Below, one piece after another: positions 18,414 to 27,557 of a DNA stretch of 64,000 bases (its first letter is position 1; each line of letters starts with the position of its first letter). This DNA is from Pontiella agarivorans (GTDB lineage Bacteria; Verrucomicrobiota; Kiritimatiellia; Kiritimatiellales; Pontiellaceae), in NCBI RefSeq assembly GCF_034531395.1, contig NZ_JARVCO010000002.1:496001-560000 (forward strand). The letters are read 5' to 3'. The notes beneath the pieces are model-generated. The model was not told where the DNA came from. It did not search any database and worked only from the letters and a program-made list of their open reading frames with translations. The position numbers and the translations under genes are program-made.

Positions 18414-18440
18414 AAGTCCCGCATTGATCGGGACTTTTTT
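18414..18440 (+). terminator. Rho-independent terminator after pyrE
   Basis: AAGTCCCG at 18414-18421 pairs with CGGGACTT at 18429-18436 across a seven-base loop, and a T run follows. Confidence 0.85.
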
Positions 18441-18487
18441 ATTGGTTTTTCCGGGAATCGCGGCGGTGACAAAAATAGTCAATCGCT

Positions 18488-18516
18488 TTGACTTGGGAAA
18501 ATTGAATGGGTACTTT
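18488..18516 (+). promoter_or_regulatory. Candidate sigma70 promoter of the zinc-ribbon gene
   Basis: TTGACT at 18488-18493 is followed after 17 bases by TACTTT at 18511-18516. The -35 element is good and the -10 is weak, but the position, just after a terminator and before an isolated gene, fits. Confidence 0.3.
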
Positions 18517-18554
18517 ACGAAGCTTGTTTTTTAGAAATTTTAAGGAGGTTGCCT

Positions 18555-19271
18555 GTGTCGCATCCGTTGGAACCTATTTTTGCCCTTCAGAAGAAGGATC
18601 GTAAACTGATCAAACTCCTGCGGGAGATTCGCGATATTCCGAAACGGAAAAGCGATATTGAACTGCAGCTGAGCGGCTCGAAGAAGAAGCTCGAGATGGC
18701 GCTCGACAGTAAAAAACACACCGAGGCCACGCTGAAAGAGCAGGAACTTGAGGTGGAAGCACTCAAGGAACGGGTCACCAAATACAAAAACCAGCAGATG
18801 GATGCGGAGACGAACGAGCAGTATCGCGCCTTCGTTAAAGAGATCGGCGCGGTTGAGGACGAAATCAAGGTGCTCGAAGAAAAAGAGATCAAGTTGATGG
18901 AGGATCTCGAAGCCGGCAAAGCCATTGTGGCTGAATGCGAGGAAAAGCTGAGCCATGAGCGCGAAGGCATTTCCGATGAATTGGAAGAGCTGGATGAACG
19001 CCAGGCGTATCTCGAAGAAAAAGTCGGGAAAATGAAAGCCGACCGTAACCGGATGGCGGCAGAGTGCGATAAGCAGCTTCTGGCAAAATATATGCGTATT
19101 CTGCAGAACAAAAAAGATATGGCCATTGTGCTGGTTGAAGAAGGCGGACATTGTGGAGGCTGCCATATGAAACTTCCGCCGCAGGTAGTTAATGATGCGC
19201 GGAATCCGACCAAGATTGTCGGGTGCAATTTCTGTGGACGCATTGTCTACAACCCTCCGTATGGAGGATGA
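18555..19271 (+). CDS. Coiled-coil protein with C-terminal C4-type zinc ribbon
   Basis: About 238 residues. A long two-helix coiled coil, rich in K, E and L, covers roughly residues 15-190 and ends in a zinc ribbon with GHCGGCHMKLPP and GCNFCGRIVY, the layout of the zf-RING_7/CT398-like family. Proteins of this type have been linked to nucleic acids or sigma54/secretion partners, but the function is not established. The GTG at 18555 is chosen because AAGGAGG ends six bases before it. The RNase P RNA lies directly downstream, a conserved neighbour in many bacteria. Confidence 0.85.
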   Translation: MSHPLEPIFALQKKDRKLIKLLREIRDIPKRKSDIELQLSGSKKKLEMALDSKKHTEATLKEQELEVEALKERVTKYKNQQMDAETNEQYRAFVKEIGAVEDEIKVLEEKEIKLMEDLEAGKAIVAECEEKLSHEREGISDELEELDERQAYLEEKVGKMKADRNRMAAECDKQLLAKYMRILQNKKDMAIVLVEEGGHCGGCHMKLPPQVVNDARNPTKIVGCNFCGRIVYNPPYGG

Positions 19272-19347
19272 ATTAAGTTTCAGGTGCTCAAGGATTAAGT
19301 TGTTTCTGTAACAGCTTAAGAGCTGCGCACTTGAAAAGTAACCTTTT

Positions 19348-19690
19348 CAGGCAGGGTGTATCGGTCGCTCCGCAGATGCGGGGAGGAAAGTCCGGACTCC
19401 GCAGGGCAGGACGTCCCGTGGTTAACGCGGGAACCCATGTGCCAGATCGCATGGGATGGAAAGTGCCGCAGAAAATATACCGCCCCGGCTTGCCGGGGTA
19501 AGGGTGAAATGGTGGGGTAAGAGCCCACCGCGCGGAAGGTGACGACCGCGGCAGGGTAAACCCCGTCCGGAGCAAGATCAAATAGGGAACTTAGGAGCGG
19601 CCCGCTCTGTTTAAGGTTCCGGGTAGATCGCATAGATAAATGATCGACGCCTTCGGGTGAACAGAATCCGGCTTACCGCCCTGCCTGTCT
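19348..19690 (+). ncRNA. rnpB: RNase P RNA (bacterial type A)
   Basis: The catalytic RNA of RNase P, which removes 5' leaders from tRNA precursors. CAGGCAGGG at the 5' end pairs with CCCTGCCTG near 19679 (helix P1). The near-universal core GAGGAAAGTCCGGACTCC starts at 19383. GGTAAACCCCGTCCGGAGCAAG and AGAATCCGGCTTACC match the conserved 3' core (CR-IV/V region and the P4 partner). Length, about 343 nt, is normal. The exact ends are estimated from the P1 pairing. Confidence 0.93.
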
Positions 19691-19698
19691 TTCTTAAT

Positions 19699-19731
19699 AC
19701 GCATTGCAGTTTTGCAATGCGTGTTTTTTTT
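19699..19731 (+). terminator. Terminator of rnpB
   Basis: ACGCATTGCA at 19699-19708 pairs with TGCAATGCGT at 19713-19722, followed by a run of eight or more T. The T run touches the stop codon of the convergent response regulator gene. Confidence 0.88.
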
Positions 19732-20392
19732 AATTCGGCATCCGGCCTTGCTGAATGACTTCGTAAGCCAGGCGTTCCACGGCTTTTCCATTCGGCAGTT
19801 CGAGTTTGTTTTTGATGTTGATTCGGTGGGTATCAACGGTATTGCGGCTGATGCTGAGGCGTTCGCTGATCAGAGCGGTATCAAGGCCTTCGCCGATCAG
19901 TTGGAAGATATCCATTTCCCGGTTGGACAGTGTGTCGAGCAGGGTATGCGGAGTCTCAGAATACCCTTTTAATTTTTTCCTGATGCGATCAATCATATCC
20001 TCGGAAAAAAAGAGCTCTCCGGAACAAACTTTACGAATGGCCAGTTTAAGCGTATTTGGGGGCGAGGTTTTCATGACATATCCATGGGCACCTGCCGCAG
20101 CCGTACGTTCGGCAAAGAGCTTTTCTTCAGACATGGTGTAAACCAGAATTTTCAGATCCGGATAAAGCTTTCTGATCTGTTGGATCAGGTAGGTGCCGTC
20201 TGTTCCGCCCAGCGAAAGATCAACGATGGCGATGTCCGTGCTTTCGGAACAAAGTTTTTTCAGTGCTTCGTCAGCGGAGGAGGCGGTGCTGGAGATTTCC
20301 AGATCACTTTCGGATGCCAACAGCGTTTTTAAACCGTCATGAATGATCGGATGATCATCAATGACCATAATGCGGTGTGTCAATTTATTCAT
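19730..20392 (-). CDS. NarL/FixJ-family response regulator
   Basis: A 220-residue two-domain regulator. The receiver has VIDDHP near residue 11, the phosphoacceptor in IVDLSLGGTDG and a Lys in VMKTSPP. A LuxR-type helix-turn-helix (LSNREMDIFQLIGEG, ISRNTVDTHRINIKNKL) covers about 155-210. The start MNKLTHRIMVIDDH at 20392 is chosen; an upstream in-frame extension has no receiver homology. No cognate kinase is adjacent. It neighbours a metal-efflux type permease on the same strand, but a link is not proven. Confidence 0.9.
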   Translation of the reverse strand: MNKLTHRIMVIDDHPIIHDGLKTLLASESDLEISSTASSADEALKKLCSESTDIAIVDLSLGGTDGTYLIQQIRKLYPDLKILVYTMSEEKLFAERTAAAGAHGYVMKTSPPNTLKLAIRKVCSGELFFSEDMIDRIRKKLKGYSETPHTLLDTLSNREMDIFQLIGEGLDTALISERLSISRNTVDTHRINIKNKLELPNGKAVERLAYEVIQQGRMPN

Positions 20393-20499
20393 TTTATTCC
20401 AACCCCTAGAACGAATGATATAGAAACATAGTAGGGAGCAGGGGGCGGCAAACAAAGTATTTTTTCGGGAATAAAGAGGGGGTGTGCATAGAAAAGCTA

Positions 20500-21504
20500 T
20501 TAGGTTTTACCTGACCGGGAGGGGAGCAGGCTTTTGATGAGCACGGCCAGCAGCAGAATTGTCCACACCATGTTGAGGGGAGAGTTCGATTCGTGCATAT
20601 GACAAACCTGTTCTTCAATGCCCAGCGCCGGAGAAAAGAAATTGATGATGAATCCTGCCGCCAGTGCGCAGAGCGAAAGCGTGATGAGGAAGACGGTCAG
20701 TTCTTTTTTTCCGATAATCTGCCAGAGCGTTGTCAGTGTGGCCGCATTGGTTGCGGGCCCGGTGATGAGAAATACGAGGGCGGCCCCGGGAGAAAGGCCT
20801 GCTTTGATGAAGGCCAGTGCAATCGGGACAGAGGCTGAGGAGCAGACATAGAGCGGAATTCCGATGAACAGCATCAGAATCATGGCGAACGGCGAATGAC
20901 CCAGCCGGTCGGCAAAGAAGTTATCGGGAATAATCCCGCTGATGACGCCGGAGATGATAATGCCGATCAGCATGGCCTGAGCGATTTTTCCCGGCAATGT
21001 GATAAAGCCGTATTTGAGCATGCGGAGGAGGATATGATTCCGCTGTTCAGCAGCTTCGGTTTTTTCCTCTTCTTCCTGTTTATCGTTTCCGGAGGCAGGA
21101 ACGGCTTCGACAGCGATCCCGCAGAGAATGCCGGATAGAAAAGCGGCCAGTGCCCGGAATACGGAAAAAAACCAGCCTAGCAGGGCGTAGGTGACCAGCA
21201 GCGAATCGACACCGGTTTGGGGAGTTGAGGCAAGAAACGAGGCGGTTGCGCCCCGGCTGGCACCGTGTTTGCGCAACAGCGCTGCAAAGGGGATCACTCC
21301 GCAGGAACAGATCGGCATCGGTACGCCGACCAGTGCGGCTTTGATGGAGCCCATAAGACGGTTTCCGCCCAGATGGCGTTTTACAAAATCGCGGGAGATG
21401 AGTTGCGAAAGAATTCCCGCCATCAGAAAGCCGAACAGGAGATAGGGCGCCATCTCAACGGTGACGAGCCAGATTTCGTTAAGAATATTTTTAAGCATTT
21501 CCAT
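20500..21504 (-). CDS. DUF318/SO_0444-type permease (putative metal efflux)
   Basis: A 334-residue protein with about eight to nine membrane helices in two halves. The conserved PMPICSCGVIPFA motif at about residues 52-64 and a second cysteine block, YVCSSASVPIALAFIKAGLS, are hallmarks of the permease family that includes SO_0444-like Cu/Zn exporters and organoarsenical exporters (ArsP). A charged loop, with NDKQEEEEKTEAAEQ, separates the halves. It has a His-containing stretch, CHMHESN, near the end. The ATG at 21504 is used because the longer frame adds a non-membrane, basic extension. The ion transported is inferred only. Confidence 0.75.
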   Translation of the reverse strand: MEMLKNILNEIWLVTVEMAPYLLFGFLMAGILSQLISRDFVKRHLGGNRLMGSIKAALVGVPMPICSCGVIPFAALLRKHGASRGATASFLASTPQTGVDSLLVTYALLGWFFSVFRALAAFLSGILCGIAVEAVPASGNDKQEEEEKTEAAEQRNHILLRMLKYGFITLPGKIAQAMLIGIIISGVISGIIPDNFFADRLGHSPFAMILMLFIGIPLYVCSSASVPIALAFIKAGLSPGAALVFLITGPATNAATLTTLWQIIGKKELTVFLITLSLCALAAGFIINFFSPALGIEEQVCHMHESNSPLNMVWTILLLAVLIKSLLPSRSGKT

Positions 21505-21628
21505 ACCAGATTCCTTGCGGGTCAGCTTATGGAATGTTTGTTCCGGTACAAGCCTTATCCGTCGGGGTTTATGGCCCCGGATTGAAGTTGTTTTGCGTTT
21601 AGAGGCGGCCCTGCTATATTTCCGGGCT

Positions 21629-23101
21629 ATGGAATTTTCGAAAATCATCCGGGAAAAACTGAAAAAACTGCCCGACGAACCGGGGTGCTACCTGATGCGT
21701 GACCGCGACGGGAAAATCATCTATATCGGTAAAGCGGCTTCGTTGCGCAAGCGCGTGCAGAGCTACTTTCGTTCGCATACGCGCCGGACCGCCCAGCCGA
21801 AGATTCGCAGTCTGATCAGTTCCATCGAGGATTTTGATATTGTGGTGCTCAAGAGCGAGGCTGAGGCGATTCTCACAGAAGGCAAGCTGATCAAAGAGTA
21901 CCGGCCGCATTACAACACACTTTGGAAAGACGATAAGCGCTTTCAGATGATCCGCGTTGATGTGCAGCATCCGTTTCCAACCATTGGAAAGTGCCGAATC
22001 AGAAAAAAGGACGGCGCGGAATATTTCGGGCCTTACACCTCGGGGATGGCGGCCAAAGTGGCGGTGGAATTTCTGGAACGCAAGTTCGGGTTGCGCCGCT
22101 GTCGTCCGCGCGAACCGGATGAGGAGACCTATAAGCACTGTAATGACGATATTATTGCCAACTGTTCGGCTCCCTGCATCGGAAACGTATCACCCGGGGA
22201 ATACCGCCGGCGAGTGGAGGAGGTCTGCGCCTTTCTTCGGGGTGAACGGATGGAGATGCTCAAGGAGCTTCGTGCGGAAATGGAGCAGGCGGCGTCCGAA
22301 CTGAAGTTTGAAGAGGCGGCGGCGCTGCGTGATGTGCTTTTGCATTTGAACAACGCTGTGCGCGAGCGGGCCAAGGTGCGTAAAACGCCGAAGATGAAAC
22401 AGGATGAGGCGCGGATCGGTCTGAAGCAGCTGCAGAAACAGCTGAAGTTGTCGGCGGAGCCGCGGGTGATTGAGTGTTTTGATATTTCAAATATTTCAGG
22501 AACAAATTCGGTGGCCAGTATGGTGTGTGCTGTGGACGGGGTTCCGTATCCAAACCGATACCGCCGTTTTCGGATTAAAACGGTGGAGGGGGCGGATGAC
22601 CCGCGGTCGATGGCAGAGGTGGTGCGGCGGCGTTATTCGCGACTGCAGCGCGAAAAAAAGGAGATGCCGGGACTGGTGATGGTGGACGGCGGAATTACGC
22701 AGCTGCGGGCGGCAAAGGCCGAGCTGCGTTTGCTGGGACTGGATGACTTGCCGATTGTGGGGCTGGCCAAGCGCTATGAAGAGATTGTCTGGGATTACGA
22801 TGAAAACTCGGGAAATCTGGTGCTGCCGCGCAATTCGCCTGAACTGACGGTGGTAACGCGGCTGCGTGATGAGGCGCATCGTTTTGCGATTACCTATCAC
22901 CGTGAACTGCGGCGGCGGCGGATTATGGAATCGCGGTTGGATGAAATTCCGGGGATTGGAAGTTCCAAGAAGGAAATGCTTTTGAAACACTTCGGATCCA
23001 TTACCCGCCTGAACCGGGCTTCGGTCGAACAGATTTCAGAAGCGCCGGGTATTGGAAAAAAAACAGCGGAGCTGATCCGCGCAGAACTGGATAAAAAATG
23101 A
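21629..23101 (+). CDS. uvrC: Excinuclease ABC subunit UvrC (short form)
   Basis: About 490 residues. The order is a GIY-YIG nuclease (PGCYLMRDRDGKIIYIGKA, residues 16-34), then a UVR helix pair (AASELKFEEAAALRDVLLHL), an RNase H-like 5' nuclease domain (ECFDISNISG, MVDGGITQL) and tandem helix-hairpin-helix motifs (IPGIGSSKK, APGIGKKTA). It cuts damaged DNA on both sides of a lesion with UvrAB. It is about 100 residues shorter than E. coli UvrC but all catalytic parts are present. ATG 21629 starts the first conserved block. The next gene overlaps it by four bases. Confidence 0.93.
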   Translation: MEFSKIIREKLKKLPDEPGCYLMRDRDGKIIYIGKAASLRKRVQSYFRSHTRRTAQPKIRSLISSIEDFDIVVLKSEAEAILTEGKLIKEYRPHYNTLWKDDKRFQMIRVDVQHPFPTIGKCRIRKKDGAEYFGPYTSGMAAKVAVEFLERKFGLRRCRPREPDEETYKHCNDDIIANCSAPCIGNVSPGEYRRRVEEVCAFLRGERMEMLKELRAEMEQAASELKFEEAAALRDVLLHLNNAVRERAKVRKTPKMKQDEARIGLKQLQKQLKLSAEPRVIECFDISNISGTNSVASMVCAVDGVPYPNRYRRFRIKTVEGADDPRSMAEVVRRRYSRLQREKKEMPGLVMVDGGITQLRAAKAELRLLGLDDLPIVGLAKRYEEIVWDYDENSGNLVLPRNSPELTVVTRLRDEAHRFAITYHRELRRRRIMESRLDEIPGIGSSKKEMLLKHFGSITRLNRASVEQISEAPGIGKKTAELIRAELDKK

Positions 23102-24285
23102 GCGTACCGACAAGACGATTTGGAAGAACGGAAGTGCAGATGCCGGTGTTGAGCTGCGGCGGCATGCGTTACCAGCAGGGGTGGGATGATTTGGAGCCTG
23201 AGAAAATTGATCCGAAAATTCAGGACAATCTGGAAGCCACGGTACATCGGGCGTTGGAGCTGGGGATCAGCCATATCGAAACGGCGCGTGGTTACGGGCC
23301 CTCGGAAATGCAACTGGGCTGGGTGCTGCCCGAAATCGATCGGGAAAGCTATCTGCTGCAGACCAAGATCGGAGTGAAAGAGACTGCCGAAGAATTTCTT
23401 GAGGTTTTTGAAACCTCGATGAAAAACCTGCAGGTGGATTATGTAGATTTTCTTTCGATTCACGGGATCAATCTGCCGGAGCATATTGATACGTGTCTGA
23501 AGAAGGGTGGATGTGTGGAGGCGGTCCGGAAGCTGCAGCAGGAGGGCCGGGTTCGATTTTGCGGGTTTTCGACGCATGGTGGCCCGGAGGTGGTGGTGCC
23601 GGCCTGTGAAACCGGTGAGTTTGATTATGTGAATCTTCATTGGTATTTTATTTATGATCCGCTCCATTGGCCGATGGTTGAGGCGGCGGCGAAACAGGAT
23701 ATGGGCGTCTTTATCATCAGCCCGAATGACAAAGGCGGGATGCTGTATAAACCGACTGAAAAAATGGCGGCTTTGTGCAATCCATTGACGCCGATGCAGT
23801 GGAATGACCTGTATTGTCTGCAGCGTCCGGAAGTGCATACGCTGAGCATCGGTGCTGCAAAGCCGTCGGATTTTGAAGAGCATGTCGAGGCGGTGTCCCG
23901 TCATCTGGATGATCCGATAGTTGGTGATATTGAACAGCGTATTATCCGGTCGCTGGAAAATGATCTGGGGGCTGACTGGATGAGGCACTGGCACGAAGGC
24001 CTGCCCTTTTACCTGGATGTTCCCGGCGAAATCAATGTGCGTGAAATTTTGCGGTTGTGGACGTTTGATCGGGGGCTCGGGCTGCGCGAGTTTGCAAAAA
24101 TGCGTTATAATTTATTGGGTAATGCGTCGCATTGGTTTCCGGGTCAACAGGCCGCTGAGGTCGATTCGGTGGACTGGAGCTGCCTGAAAAACAGCCGTTT
24201 TGCGGATCGTATTCCGGATCTTCTTAAAGAGGCGCATGCGCTTTACTGGGAGGATAAAGAGGCGAAACGCCTGAGCGAAAGTTAG
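23098..24285 (+). CDS. Aldo/keto reductase family oxidoreductase
   Basis: A 395-residue member of the predicted aldo/keto reductase family. The start RRFGRTEVQMPVLSCGGMR, the ETARGYGPSE block (catalytic Tyr), TKIG (Lys) and SIHGIN (His) match the barrel active site. Asp is replaced by Glu in the first block. Many relatives carry a C-terminal ferredoxin-like four-Cys cluster; this one does not show it. ATGA overlap with uvrC indicates coupling. It ends tail to tail with the next gene, sharing four bases. The substrate is unknown. Confidence 0.85.
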   Translation: MSVPTRRFGRTEVQMPVLSCGGMRYQQGWDDLEPEKIDPKIQDNLEATVHRALELGISHIETARGYGPSEMQLGWVLPEIDRESYLLQTKIGVKETAEEFLEVFETSMKNLQVDYVDFLSIHGINLPEHIDTCLKKGGCVEAVRKLQQEGRVRFCGFSTHGGPEVVVPACETGEFDYVNLHWYFIYDPLHWPMVEAAAKQDMGVFIISPNDKGGMLYKPTEKMAALCNPLTPMQWNDLYCLQRPEVHTLSIGAAKPSDFEEHVEAVSRHLDDPIVGDIEQRIIRSLENDLGADWMRHWHEGLPFYLDVPGEINVREILRLWTFDRGLGLREFAKMRYNLLGNASHWFPGQQAAEVDSVDWSCLKNSRFADRIPDLLKEAHALYWEDKEAKRLSES

Positions 24286-26075
24286 AGCGACAGCACGTAT
24301 TCGATCAGGTCATTTTTCTCTTCAGGGGTGAGTGCGGAAACGTTTCCGTATTTATCGCCGTGCCGGAATTCGTTGAACAGATCCTGGAGGGTGGCGGCCC
24401 GCCCGTCGTGCAGATAGGGTGCGGTGCGCCATGCTTCGGTCAGATGCGGGACATCGATCGGCAGTCCTTCATCGAGCCCCTTGGCGGTGCCCATATCATA
24501 CATCCCATGATCCGAGTGATAGGGGCCGGAGTGGCAGTTGATACAGCCCGCGCTGGAAAAGATCTTTTTTCCGCGCTGTGCCGCGGCGCTGAGTTTTCCT
24601 TGCTCTAAATACGGGCTGGGTACAGCGGTCAGACTTTTCAAATAGGCGTCGATTGCCTGGGCGTCTTTTTCCGGCCGTACGGCAAATTGAATGTGACGCA
24701 GGCCGGCACGTACGCCGACATAGGCATCGGCCCGAACGCCGAGCCACATTGCGCGCGGATTTTCATGCGCGTGCAGCATGGATTTTACATTTTTCGGGTT
24801 TCCGATCCCGTCGTTGAGCAGGTCCCAGTTGAGGGCATCGGTCCGGGCATCGGGGTGGCAGGTGGCGCAGCTGAGCCAGTTCTGAAAGCAGAGTCCGGCA
24901 TCGTTAAAATAGATTTCGCCCTGACGGACCTGCGTGACGGGTTGTTTGGCATCAAGCGCAACCGGTGTGGACGTGGTTTTCCAGTCTTTGGAAATGTGAA
25001 CGATTTCGACGTCGTCCGAGAAATAGTGGGCGACATAAACGGTGCTGCCGTCAACGACGAGTGAGCGGGGGCCGTTGCCTTTCAATTTCATCCTTTTTCG
25101 GATGCCGGAGAGGAAGGAGAGGTTGTTATGTGCGTTCAAATGGGCCTGGCCGGAGTTGGCAGCGGCTTCCGCAGCCACTTTTTCTGAGAGTGCGGTAAGG
25201 TTGATCAGGCTGATTTCGTGGTTGCCGGCAGAGGAGACGACCAGCATTTTTCCATCGTTGGAAAAGCCGATTGCCCAGGGATTGGGGAATCCCTGATCCA
25301 CATCATCGAGCAGGACGGTGTATTGCAAGGTCTGGCTTTCCACGTCGATGACGCTGAGAGCATCGGTGGAGACCCAGCCGCGTTCGAGCTGCGTGGTCGG
25401 TACCAGAAAACGGGCCATGAGATGCGTCGCAAAAACTTTTTTGCCGTCGGGCGACAGTTTGAGATCGCGCAGGCCTTCGGCGCCGTTGACGAGGGGAATA
25501 GTTTTTACGGTTCGAGTCTGTGTGTCGATAACTGATATTTTCGATGCAACGTAGTCGACGTCGGCTCGGCCGTCGGGAATGTGGTTGGCCACAAACAGAT
25601 AACGGCCGTCAGGAGTGATGTCGGCGGCAATCGGCTCCCGGCGGACAGGAATTTGTGCCAAGGTTTTTCCGGAATGCAGATCAATGAATGAAACATTGTT
25701 ATCGAACCGGTTGCAGATATAGAGGGTTTTTGCATCGGGGGAAAGGACGGGGGATGTCGGTGTGTGTCCGGTTTCCAGTGTCTGGAAAATCTCGCCGTTG
25801 CGGGCCATCCAAACCCGGCCGTTGTGTCCGCCGCCGGTGATGAGCATACGGTCACCGTCCATAACAAAACCGCTGGGTTCGGCGGGCAGTTTCAGCCAGG
25901 TGTTTACTTGAAGAGTTTCTTTGTGCAGTTGTTTGATCTGTTTTCCGGTGCGGGAGGCGATGAATAATGATTGTCCGTCGGCAGCTTGATGAATAGCGGT
26001 GGGGGATTGATAGGTCTGGGCGGCAACGCCTTGGACGAACAGAATAAGCAGTGTGGTTCGGTTGAGTAATTTCAT
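24282..26075 (-). CDS. Secreted beta-propeller fused to di-haem cytochrome c peroxidase-like domain
   Basis: A 597-residue exported protein. A signal peptide (KLLNRTTLLILFVQGVAAQ) is followed by YVTN-type beta-propeller repeats to about residue 370, for example VLSPDAKTLYICNRFDNNV and ADITPDGRYLFVANH. The C-terminal part has two haem sites, SCATCH and GCINCH, and the late TAPYLHDGRAATLQDLF block typical of MauG/cytochrome c peroxidase relatives. It should act in the periplasm, reducing peroxide or oxidising a substrate. The ATG at 26075 is preferred because AGAGAAAAG precedes it and the signal peptide follows. Confidence 0.85.
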   Translation of the reverse strand: MKLLNRTTLLILFVQGVAAQTYQSPTAIHQAADGQSLFIASRTGKQIKQLHKETLQVNTWLKLPAEPSGFVMDGDRMLITGGGHNGRVWMARNGEIFQTLETGHTPTSPVLSPDAKTLYICNRFDNNVSFIDLHSGKTLAQIPVRREPIAADITPDGRYLFVANHIPDGRADVDYVASKISVIDTQTRTVKTIPLVNGAEGLRDLKLSPDGKKVFATHLMARFLVPTTQLERGWVSTDALSVIDVESQTLQYTVLLDDVDQGFPNPWAIGFSNDGKMLVVSSAGNHEISLINLTALSEKVAAEAAANSGQAHLNAHNNLSFLSGIRKRMKLKGNGPRSLVVDGSTVYVAHYFSDDVEIVHISKDWKTTSTPVALDAKQPVTQVRQGEIYFNDAGLCFQNWLSCATCHPDARTDALNWDLLNDGIGNPKNVKSMLHAHENPRAMWLGVRADAYVGVRAGLRHIQFAVRPEKDAQAIDAYLKSLTAVPSPYLEQGKLSAAAQRGKKIFSSAGCINCHSGPYHSDHGMYDMGTAKGLDEGLPIDVPHLTEAWRTAPYLHDGRAATLQDLFNEFRHGDKYGNVSALTPEEKNDLIEYVLSL

Positions 26076-26267
26076 CTTTTCTCTTTTATACAGGCGACGA
26101 TACTCCGGCTGAAATAGAGACAGACGGTATTTCTTTTTGTCGGTTTGTAACCGATAGGACAAATGTCTGTGTTAGGATCATGTTAAATAATCAATGTTTT
26201 CTGGCATGTTGTATGCGTATATTGCATAGATGTAACCTCTCAAATAAAAAGGGTTGGCTTTTTGGAT

Positions 26268-26798
26268 ATGGCAATGTGCCGAAAGATTTTAATATTGACT
26301 GTAGTTTTGGCGTTTTGTGCTGTGGACGGTTTATTTGCACAGGGCAAAAGCAGTTTTGAAACCGGTGATTTTACAGGCTGGAATGTGCAGGGCAAGGGGT
26401 GGACGATTTATAGTCGCGATGCTTCCGATGGTTCTAAGTCGGCCCTGTGTACGGTGTCGAAAGGTGAGCCGGCGGGGGTGATGGCCTGTGCCAAAGTTGT
26501 GAAAGCCCAGCCCGGTTTTGTGGTCAAGGTGGATCTGGATCTGGCTGGAAAGGCGAGGCACAACAGTTCGCGGGTTAAAATTTCGGTGATCTGCGTGGAT
26601 GCCGGCGGCGGTATTCTGCAGGAAGTGGAAAAAACAGTCGCCGTACCTTCATCGGATTTTCATCGGATTTCGGTGCCGGAACTGATTGTTCCTGCAAAAA
26701 CAGCGGAAACATATGTCATGCTGATGGTCGAGGTTACGAAGACTGCCAAGAGTACCGAGTGGTGGCGTTTCGACAATGTGCTCATTCGTGTTGAATGA
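26268..26798 (+). CDS. Exported protein of unknown function, carbohydrate-binding-like fold
   Basis: About 176 residues. A signal peptide (RKILILTVVLAFCAVDGLFAQ) precedes a beta-rich domain starting FETGDFTGWNVQGKGWTI and ending STEWWRFDNVLIRVE. That pattern resembles jelly-roll carbohydrate-binding modules, where a final aromatic strand closes the sandwich. No catalytic motif is seen. An in-frame ATG two codons later (26274) is equally possible; neither has a well-spaced ribosome site. The next small gene starts in an ATGA overlap. Confidence 0.6.
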   Translation: MAMCRKILILTVVLAFCAVDGLFAQGKSSFETGDFTGWNVQGKGWTIYSRDASDGSKSALCTVSKGEPAGVMACAKVVKAQPGFVVKVDLDLAGKARHNSSRVKISVICVDAGGGILQEVEKTVAVPSSDFHRISVPELIVPAKTAETYVMLMVEVTKTAKSTEWWRFDNVLIRVE

Positions 26799-27007
26799 TC
26801 GATCCGGTTCACTTTTCTTCAATAGATCATATTCGTGCCTTATTTAATGTTACAGAAAACATAGAAGATCTCATTATGGGGCCTTGGGCTACCGGTGAAG
26901 TAACTGTGGTTACGCTTAATGACTTTGAAATGAGCGAAATCACCGAAACGGTATTTGATTCAGGGTCCGGTAAAATCTTCGTGAAACTGCATCTCGAAAA
27001 ACAGTAA
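26795..27007 (+). CDS. Small hypothetical protein coupled to the upstream exported protein
   Basis: A 70-residue acidic protein with no family I recognise. It has no signal peptide or membrane helix. The ATGA overlap with the upstream gene and a strong terminator 20 bases downstream support it as a real, co-transcribed gene. The sequence ends KIFVKLHLEKQ and is rich in beta-branched residues. Confidence 0.55.
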   Translation: MIDPVHFSSIDHIRALFNVTENIEDLIMGPWATGEVTVVTLNDFEMSEITETVFDSGSGKIFVKLHLEKQ

Positions 27008-27026
27008 CCGCCTTCTGTATTGACCC

Positions 27027-27059
27027 AAAAAGCCCCGCCTCTCCGGTGGGGCTTTTTTT
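27027..27059 (+). terminator. Rho-independent terminator
   Basis: AAAAAGCCCC at 27027-27036 pairs with GGGGCTTTTT at 27048-27057, followed by more T. It ends the two-gene unit at 26268-27007. Confidence 0.88.
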
Positions 27060-27557
27060 GGGGGTTCACGCATTTGCCTGGATCGGCGCATTCTGCACAT
27101 TTGTTTCAGGGCCGAGTTTTTGGCACTGCATGGGATGTTATTTTTAATCGCTGTAATCGATTTTATTCGGTGCCGTGAGTGAAAGACGGGTTGGCTTGAG
27201 GCTTAAGTTGCACGTGGAGGACTTTATGACGCATCGGTTTATTAAATCAGTGAAATGTACAAAATGGATAAAATGTTAAAGAAAACATATGTGCGTCTTT
27301 ATGGTCCCGTTTTTGCAGATATTTTGAATGCTTTTGATCGCCCCTGTCTATCTTTTGGATAGGTGAAGATGTCGGCATAATGGGCTGAAAAACAAGGGGA
27401 AAATAGAAATCCATAAAAAAATGACACTATTATTGTTGCGTGAGACCCTTAACATTAATACCTTTCTTACCATCACAATAAAGGCCGCTGATCTATCCAA
27501 GGGGCTAGGTCACATGTAAAATGTTCATTCCGGGCGGTTGATCTGAGGAGAAATGAG
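27060..27557 (+). other. Long AT-rich intergenic region upstream of the polysaccharide locus
   Basis: About 500 bases without a convincing gene, markedly more AT-rich than its surroundings. It contains a possible 17-codon ORF at 27226-27279 preceded by TGGAGG (peptide MTHRFIKSVKCTKWIKC). The ribosome site AGGAG of the next gene lies at the right end. A long untranslated leader or regulatory region for the locus is likely. I did not find a promoter I would defend. Confidence 0.4.

Noticed and set aside
27060-27557. A defined sigma70 promoter for the polysaccharide locus
   Set aside because: Several partial -35 or -10 matches exist, but none has both elements at the right spacing.
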